Positions 58,125-64,000 of a stretch of DNA of 64,000 nucleotides are shown here, in pieces. The DNA comes from Stomorhina lunata (Eukaryota > Arthropoda > Insecta > Diptera > Rhiniidae), in assembly GCA_933228675.1 (NCBI GenBank), contig OW121744.1, positions 24,144,640 through 24,208,639 on the forward strand, read 5' to 3'. How positions within the stretch are numbered: the stretch's first letter is position 1; the number at the start of each line of letters is the position of its first letter. The notes beneath the pieces are model-generated. The model made no database searches and was not told the origin of the DNA. It saw only the letters and a list, made by a program, of their open reading frames with translations. The position numbers and the translations under genes are program-made.

Positions 58125-58816
58125 ATCAATTAAAATATCTGATATTATCTGAGGATCCCAACAAAGATTCAGAGGCTAATGATTTCATTATCATGAATGA
58201 ATTAGATGAAATCAATACAGCCCTAACCTCCTCCTCGAATCATTTGAGTGTTTCAAATAATCGCTGCAATAGTTTGGACTCCTGTCAGTCACCCGATCAA
58301 TTTTTCATTTCAATGGTCAACGAGTTTCTCAATGACGACAGCACCATGCCCGAAGAGCCTTTACAACAAACTCCCCAAATAATTGAGTATTTAGACGAAA
58401 CACCCGAGACGAATGTAGAAAATCTTATAAATTTTCATCATATCAATAAATCCTCAGAATTAATACCATCAAACGAATCGGAGGAGTTAAATAAAGATTC
58501 TACAACTCAACCTTCAAGATCTAACTCCACATCGGGCTCAACTTCACCAGCTCAGACCACCCCATCTTCAGCCTGCGGTTTTCGTATAAATCAACTGATA
58601 GATGATACGAGAAGAAATGTGGACTCGTCTTTGCTTTTGAGTCAATTGAATGAGAATTTACCGCCTAATGTTAAGGAGATTTCCTATCAGAGATTTGGTC
58701 GCTTCAATACGAATTTGCCAGCCGAGGTACATAATTTTAAGTGTCATCTGTGTGCATTTTCATGCTCATGGAAAGAAGTATTATTGCAACATTTTGAGGA
58801 AAAACATCCGACTTAA
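58125..58816 (+). CDS. lola: Module C terminal exon: acidic region and single C2H2 finger
   Basis: Starts after the acceptor CTCTTTACAG with AT completing a split codon, then DQLKYLILSEDPNKDSEAND-like sequence; the ATG at 58193 is internal, not the start. It runs 229 codons to TAA (58814-58816). Residues 1-100 are acidic (Asp/Glu clusters), residues 100-130 are Ser/Thr-rich (SNSTSGSTSPAQTTPSS), and the C-terminus has one finger, C207-X2-C210-X12-H223-X4-H228 (CHLCAFSCSW, LLQHFEEKH), ending three residues later. A long low-complexity stretch plus one finger fits one of the single-finger lola tails; the acidic part may act in activation (inference). Codon use and GC content are coding-like. No downstream exon is needed. 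A shadow frame at 58650 overlaps and is not real. Confidence 0.85.
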
Positions 58817-59130
58817 GAGAAAAACTTCTTTTTCACAAAAAAAAAAAAAAAATCTTAAAAGAAAAGGGTTTTGAATTAAAAATTTTTTGAATTGAAAAAA
58901 GTTAAATATCTAGAATTTTTAAGTTTAGGTTTTTAATTAGTAAAACCCCTTCGATTAGTTTTTGTATTTAATTTGATTTTAATTTTTCTTGTATCTTCTA
59001 AAAGTAGGCAATACAATTTTATATTAAACTTCCATGAATCTTTAGTTCTATTTAATAATTTGACTTTTTCTAATCTTAGAAAGTTTTAGAAATAATCGAA
59101 TTACTATTAATTTGTTTTTTTATAAGAATG
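58817..59130. other. Probable 3' UTR of module C
   Basis: A-rich sequence follows the stop. A copy of CTTCTAAAAGTAGGCAATAC at 58996 belongs to the 360-bp repeat family. No clear AATAAA was seen in the first 150 bp. Confidence 0.45.
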
Positions 59131-59131
59131 T

Positions 59132-59345
59132 GCCCCTATTGCTGTTCTCAACTCAACTCAGTTTGGTTGTCTGCCAGTCGACCCAACTTTCACTCAACCA
59201 AATTAGTTTTTGATACTGCGGAACTTAAGATTTTTTAGTTTCAAAACGTTTATTAGTTCCACAATATCAAAAAATTATTTGGTTGAGTGAAAGTTGGGTC
59301 GCCTGGCAGACAACCAATCTGAATTGAGAACGGCAATAGGGAGGC
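59132..59345. mobile_element. Palindromic foldback element, copy 3
   Basis: GCCCCTATTGCTGTTCTCAA at the left, with its complement GAGAACGGCAATAGGGAGGC at the right. Arms include GTCTGCCAGTCGACCCAACT / AGTTGGGTCGCCTGGCAGAC and CACTCAACCAAAT / ATTTGGTTGAGTG. About 214 bp, same family as 45251. Confidence 0.9.
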
Positions 59346-60365
59346 AGTTTCGATTTTTATATTGACTTTTTTTTTATAAACTTTCAATAACTTTAAGTTT
59401 CAATTTATATTTGACATTTTTTTTATCTTAAAAAAATTTAGATAACTTTGACCGAATTATTATTATGGTTTTATATAAAAAAGTATGCAACACATACTTT
59501 TTTGGTTGAGTGAAAATTGGATCGACTGGCAGACAACCAAACTGAGTTGAGTTGAGAACGGCAATAGGGGCAACTTTCAGCCATTTCGATTTTTACATTG
59601 ATTTTTTATGAATTTTTGAATTATTTCAAGTTTCTATTCCTATTTCACATTTTTCTTAAAAAAAAATCAAAAAACATAGACCGAATTATTATTTTGGTTT
59701 TATATAAAAATATGTTGTATACTTTTAGCAATCGACCTAACCTTCGATTGCCAAAAAATGTTAAGTTCCGCAATATCAACAAATAATTTGGTTGAGTGAA
59801 AGTTGGGTCGACTGGCAGACCACTCAACTGAGTTGAAAACGGCAATAGACGCAACTTTCAGCAGTTTCGATTTTTATATTGAATTTTTGATTTGATTTTT
59901 ATTTATTTTTATAAATTTTCAATAATCTCTAGTTTCTATTTTTATTTGACATTTTTCGAATCTAAAAAAAAAAAATCAGCCGTATTATTATTTCGGTTTT
60001 ATCTAAAAATGTGTTGCATACTTTTAGCAATCGCGGTTTATATCTAAAGGCAAATATTTTTAAATAATTTCAAGTTTAATGTTCTATTTTCTAATATTGG
60101 AAATAATAGAAAATTTAACATTTTCTATTATTAAAATTTTTTTAAAAATTTAAACGAATTACTAATTATTAATTTGGTTTTATATAAGAATTTGTTGCAT
60201 ACTTTCAGCGGTTTCGTTTTTTATATTGATTTTTTTTTTTAATTTCAAGTTTATTTTTTACTTAACATTTTTCGAATCTTAAAAAAGTTCAAAAAACCTT
60301 GACCGAATTATTTTTGTTTAACATAAAAATGTGTTGCATACTTTAAGCAATCGCGGTATGTATAT
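59346..60365. repeat. ~270-bp tandem repeats, two units with half foldbacks
   Basis: Units share TTTCGATTTTTATATTGATT, TTTCAAGTTTCTATTTTTATTTG, GACATTTTTCGAATCTTAAA and GACCGAATTATTATTTTGGT, then TGTTGCATACTTTTAGCAATCG. Right halves of the foldback lie at 59501-59573 and 59762-59855 (TTGGTTGAGTGAAAGTTGGG, ACTGAGTTGAGTTGAGAACG). A unit without insertion is seen near 60200 (CATACTTTCAGCGGTTTCG). The plus and minus frames at 59598-59854 are not genes. Confidence 0.8.
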
Positions 60366-61860
60366 TAAAGCAAATAATTTGATTTTAATTTTTACTCAAA
60401 TTTAAAATATTTTTAAATAATTTCAAAATTAATACTCTATTTTCTAATATTTGAAATTTCGAAATCCTTGATCGAATTTTTGTTTAATTGATGTAATATA
60501 CAAAATTTTGTTATATCCTTTTCTCCCAAGTATAGGTTTTAATAATATAAAAAACTGTTACAAAAAATATTTTAAAACCTCCTAAAGTTGTGCACCAAAA
60601 ATCTTACTAAAATTGCCCTATTTTCAAGTACAACACAGAATTTTAGTCCACAATTTTTAATATTTTCAACACAATTTTTATTGATGTTTATATTAGATTT
60701 TGTATCTAATTTCCCTTTAATTTTACTTTTATCTCTTAGAAGTAGGCAATACAATTTTATATAACTACATAATTATAACTTCTTTCGTTTTTGTTTCGAC
60801 TGCTTCTGACTGAAATTCAAAAGAATCCCAATAGTTAGAATTTCATTTACAACCAAAAGAAGAAGATATTTAGTTAAAAAATGTTATTAATCTTTTTGCA
60901 ACAGAAATAATTTTAAACATCCCTAAAGTAGGTTACAAAATACTATCTTTTCAATCGAATACTGTGGTGACCTTGACCCTGAAAAACAAGTTTTCTATGA
61001 AAAAAGGAATTAATTTCAATATTTTGTCTTAATTAGTTAAAACACTTTGATTAGATTTTGTATTTAATTTCCCTTTCATTTTTCTTGTATCTTCTAAAAG
61101 TAGGCAATACAATTTTATATTAAACTTCTGACTGAAATTCAAAAGAAGCTTAATAGTTAGGGTTTCATTAGTATTTAAATTAGTATCTCCTACAAGAGAA
61201 CTAACTTTACGAAAATTTGGAGTGTTAATAGCTCTAAAAGAAAGTTTATAGAGATCCTTATTTTAAAAATTTGTTTTTAGCTTGAAATTTTTTCAATTTT
61301 GCCATTTCAAACTTATTTCAAATTTCCTAAAAGTATGCAACTCTTTTCTTAACAAAATCATTTTAGGGGTGATAAAATTGTGTTGCATACTTTTAGGAGT
61401 TACACAAATACACAGTGCAATTGAATGCAAAACCTTATCGAATAGTTTTTTCTAAATAGGATAAAGGTTTTACTAATTTTAATTCTATATCAAAAATAAA
61501 TTTCCGTTATAACTTCCTAAAAGTATGCAAGGAAATTTTCTGAAAAATCTTATTAATTTTGATTTAAATTGACTGCGCGCCTTCAGAATCATAATAATTC
61601 TTTACTTTGTTTAAAATTCAAAAAAACTTCTTAACAAATTTTTCTTTTTTAAAATTTCAAAATTCTAACTTAATGTTAGAATTAGAAAATAGTTTTGCAT
61701 ACTTTCAGGAAGTTATAAAAAAATATATATTATTTTGGTTTGGAATTGAAATTATTTAAATCTTTTTCATATTTAGAACAAACACTTCGATAAAATAAGG
61801 CATTCAATTGCACTCTTTAATTGTGTACATCCTAAAAGTATGTCACACAATCTTATATGT
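60366..61860. repeat. ~360-bp repeat (AAAGTAGGCAATACAATTTT), further copies
   Basis: Copies near 60720-61080 and 61080-61200 are clear: CTTCTAAAAGTAGGCAATAC, TTCTGACTGAAATTCAAAAG, AGTTAG(A/G)(A/G)TTTCATT. More diverged direct and inverted forms of the CCTAAAAGTATGCAA word continue at 61328, 61383 (inverted), 61505, 61685 (inverted) and 61830. Part of this may act as a short inverted-repeat arrangement. Confidence 0.7.
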
Positions 61861-63023
61861 AACTTTTTTCATTTCAATTCGAAATGCTTAGGGAAAATAT
61901 ATACCAAAATTGCAGTTGAGACTTTAGTCAAAAAAGTAGTTGATATTTTTCTATAAGTTTATAATTTGTATAATGCACTAGATTCCCAAAGTTTAGTTAA
62001 TAATTGTTATTTTTTTAAGAAATTAAATATTTTGATAATTTTTCATTTAAATAAGATAAAAAATAGTTTTTGGAATTTTCTAGGTAAATTAAAAAAAAAA
62101 AAAAAACTATTCAATTCAAAAATTTTTAATTCATATCCCAAAAAATAAACAATTTCGATTTAATCGAAAGATATTTGAACAAAAACTATAATAATTTTAA
62201 ATATAAAAAAATAAGAAAAAATTTAAATATATATTAAAAATATAAAAAATACATTAAAAACACAAAAAAATATTCAAGTTAAATAAAGCCAAAAATTATT
62301 AAAATTTTAAAACAAAAATCCCCAAAATCTTTTTATTTCATTCCGGAAGTTAAATGTTAGGTTTCAGCTAAAGTCAGGTCAATTGTTGTTTGATTAAAGG
62401 CAACTTTTGCTACCGTAATTGCAATATTTCTGTTGCCAACAGTAGACGGTACTACCTGCGACTGTACTTTTTTAATACACATTTTTATTATTATTTCCTA
62501 ATTCGTTTGAAACTCTTCTTAAAAAAAAATGTGTCGAAAATATTTTTTTCTTCTTTTTGTAATGGTAAGCAATTTTATAAATATTATTAAAAAAAAAAAC
62601 AAGAATGTAATTTCTTTAGTTTAACACCATAAAGTTTTTAATTTGTTTGTTTTGTTTAAAAAAAAAATAGTTGCTAACATAGAAGTAATGTCAAAGGTCT
62701 TTAATTTGGCTAAATATTCGAATTTTGTCTGAAGTTTAAAGAAATAAAATTATTAATTTTTCGATTGGAAAATACACATTTTGTACCTCTCCCACTTCGA
62801 TTTCGATAAAATTTTGTATAAACATTCTACTAGGGCATACACTTTTTAAAGTTCTTCAAAAATGTTAATTCGATTGAGTTGAAAGTTCGTTCTTTTTTTT
62901 ATTCTGTCCAAACATACCCATTTTATAGGCCCATAACTTCCGATTTTATGCCAATTTATGCGATTTTTATGCCAAAGACAATATAATGATATTGCTCTCG
63001 ATACATTTTTTGCTGCCAAATGT
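61861..63023. other. AT-rich stretch, no gene seen
   Basis: Low-complexity A/T. 62350-62470 is more balanced, but no splice-bounded coding frame or known domain was recognised. Frames at 61966-62148 and 62390-62590 have non-coding composition. Confidence 0.5.
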
Positions 63024-63205
63024 AAAATTAAAGTGGATAAAGAACAATTAAATAACACACAAACGCAAAAACAAACATACATTTCATGAGCACGTGTTTG
63101 TGCCTTAGGTTTCTCTCATTGGATAATCGTTTTTATGAGACTTTTCAAAACGATTATACGGCAAAGTATGGAAGTGCGACATCATTATATTATACAGTCT
63201 TTCAT
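63024..63205 (-). mobile_element. CAAAGACTCTATAATATAAA element, inverted copy
   Basis: Complement of the family: AAATTAAAGTGGATAAAGAA, TTTCATGAGCACGTGTTTGT, TCTCTCATTGGATAATCG, CTTTTCAAAACGATTATACG, GGCAAAGTATGGAAGTGCGA and ATTATATTATACAGTCTTT. A region corresponding to the central GCTTTTACTCTAATTCGG is missing, so the copy is internally deleted. Confidence 0.85.
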
Positions 63206-63409
63206 GTCCAATTTCCTAGTATGACCTGTAATTTTTGTATTTTTAAGTAAAATATTTAATGATGTATGCAAGGAAAAATATATCAATTAAGTATGTACTT
63301 AATTCTTTATTTCTTTATAGTATCAACAACAAAATATGCATAAATCAAAAATGTGGGTCCATGGGGGGATTGGGAAATAATTGACATTTTGAAAACAAAC
63401 TCATATTAT
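63206..63409. other. Short AT-rich spacer
   Basis: No recognised feature. The frame beginning at 63353 enters the TIR element at 63410 and is not a gene. Confidence 0.5.
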
Positions 63410-63590
63410 GTTTGTTCCCGTACTCTAACGAAACCACCCAAAACAGTCCGAAGTTGTCAGAAATTACTCAAAAAAAATGTTTGTGAAAGTACTCTAACGA
63501 AACTACCCAAAACAGTCCAAAGTTGTCAGAAAAAAATGTATTGAAAATTTTGAATACTTTTGAGTTGTTTCGTTAAAGTTCAGGAACAAA
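63410..63590. mobile_element. ~180-bp TIR element with an internal 68-bp tandem repeat
   Basis: The left end GTTTGTTCCCGTACTCTAAC and its imperfect complement GTTAAAGTTCAGGAACAAA at the right are flanked by TAT (63407-63409 and 63591-63593). Internally, GTACTCTAACGAAACCACCC plus AAAACAGTCCGAAGTTGTCA occurs twice (starts 63420 and 63489). Confidence 0.75.
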
Positions 63591-63740
63591 TATATTCCGG
63601 TATGTGATGGAAATCGATCAATTTCCGATTAAGTTTTTAGATCATTTTTGGTTATTTCAAAAAAAAAAAAAAAAAAATAATAATCCTTTTAACTTAAATC
63701 TTTCATTCGGTTTGATTTTTTTGTGGAGATTAGGAAAATT

Positions 63741-63797
63741 ATCTCTAAAATATATCTGAAATCTTAAATTGACCGATTTCAGATATATTTTTGAGAT
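63741..63797. repeat. Hairpin with 23-bp arms
   Basis: ATCTCTAAAATATATCTGAAATC (63741-63763) pairs with GATTTCAGATATATTTTTGAGAT (63775-63797), about 21 of 23 positions, around an 11-nt loop. Confidence 0.85.
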
Positions 63798-63849
63798 AAA
63801 CGATCATTTGCATTGTACACATTTTTGAACAATTTTGAATAACCTTAAT

Positions 63850-64000
63850 AACTGTATTCTTTTATCCTTTTACTCCCAGTGGAGCGTAGGGCCTCAACCA
63901 TCCTTTTATATCGGACTCTATTGCGAGATGTTAGACATGCGGCATTCCAAGTTGACCTTCTCCACGTTCTAGCTGGTGCACTGACACGATGGCCTCTTTC
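63850..64000 (-). pseudogene. Partial non-LTR retrotransposon-like C-terminal coding
   Basis: The minus strand, entering from the window edge, is open for about 45 codons: RGHRVSAPARTWRRSTWNAA, then ASRNRVRYKRMVEALRSTGS-like text with LTSRNRVRYK. The basic, Trp/Arg-rich end with A(x)SRNRxRYK and EALRSTGSKR resembles the C-terminal part of fly non-LTR retrotransposon polyproteins (W...A..R..W/Y...V.AL pattern). The family is inferred, and the rest lies outside the window. A second, more decayed relative is at 46395-46565. Confidence 0.45.

Noticed and set aside
58193..58195. ATG as the start of a 207-residue stand-alone gene
   Set aside because: The frame stays open upstream to a consensus acceptor at 58124 in the same phase as the other modules, so the ATG is internal.

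Overview
This is an AT-rich (roughly 75-80% A+T by eye) window of an insect genome, most likely a higher fly. The evidence is a set of intron-flanked BTB-type zinc-finger tail exons resembling the 3' variable region of Drosophila longitudinals lacking (lola), decayed mariner transposases, and very dense simple satellites with short terminal-inverted-repeat elements. It does not look bacterial or viral: there are no operons, the long ORFs are satellite artefacts, and the real coding pieces are bounded by splice signals.

The plus strand carries at least three alternative C-terminal coding modules. Module A is a 62-nt mini-exon (4995-5056) plus a two-finger exon (9407-9652; an alternative acceptor starts it at 9384). 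Module B is a two-exon, two-finger unit (25110-25338 and 29886-30003) whose intron splits the first finger just before its last zinc ligand. Module C is one 692-nt exon (58125-58816) with an acidic, Ser/Thr/Asn-rich stretch and a single C-terminal C2H2 finger. The first exon of each module starts with two bases that finish a split codon, as expected if one upstream constitutive (BTB) exon is joined to each in turn. In Drosophila, lola and mod(mdg4) do this by alternative and partly trans-splicing. No BTB exon lies in the window.

The remaining >95% is intronic or intergenic. It holds: blocks of a 27-30 bp TATAGAAAATTTTT satellite family (1-840, 16.7-17.4, 18.3-20.8, 33.2-34.4, 42.4-43.5, 49.1-51.6, 52.9-56.4 kb); a GTACTTTT satellite (5.6-7.2 kb); an inverted AATTTTCAATT array (9.9-10.5 kb); TTCGAA-rich repeats (7.6-8.6, 10.9-12.1, 22.2-23.9 kb); an AAGCTTTT-rich intron (25.5-29.5 kb); ~320-bp tandem repeats (31.0-33.2 kb); and a strikingly dispersed ATTCACAATAG motif (31-40.3 kb). 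Mobile DNA includes nested mariner remains, four small TIR elements with A/T 3-bp duplications, a palindromic foldback family (45 and 59 kb), a dispersed CAAAGACTCTATAATATAAA element, and remnants of a probable non-LTR retrotransposon.

The most notable observations are: a dead duplicate of the module A finger exon at 13.8-14.3 kb, with its finger core deleted and a foldback element inserted; the ATTCACAATAG motif confined to one ~9 kb interval, mostly in one orientation with irregular spacing; and a pair of acceptors 23 nt apart on the module A finger exon, each frame-compatible with a different upstream exon. All gene assignments rest on reading the sequence alone; no database search was possible.
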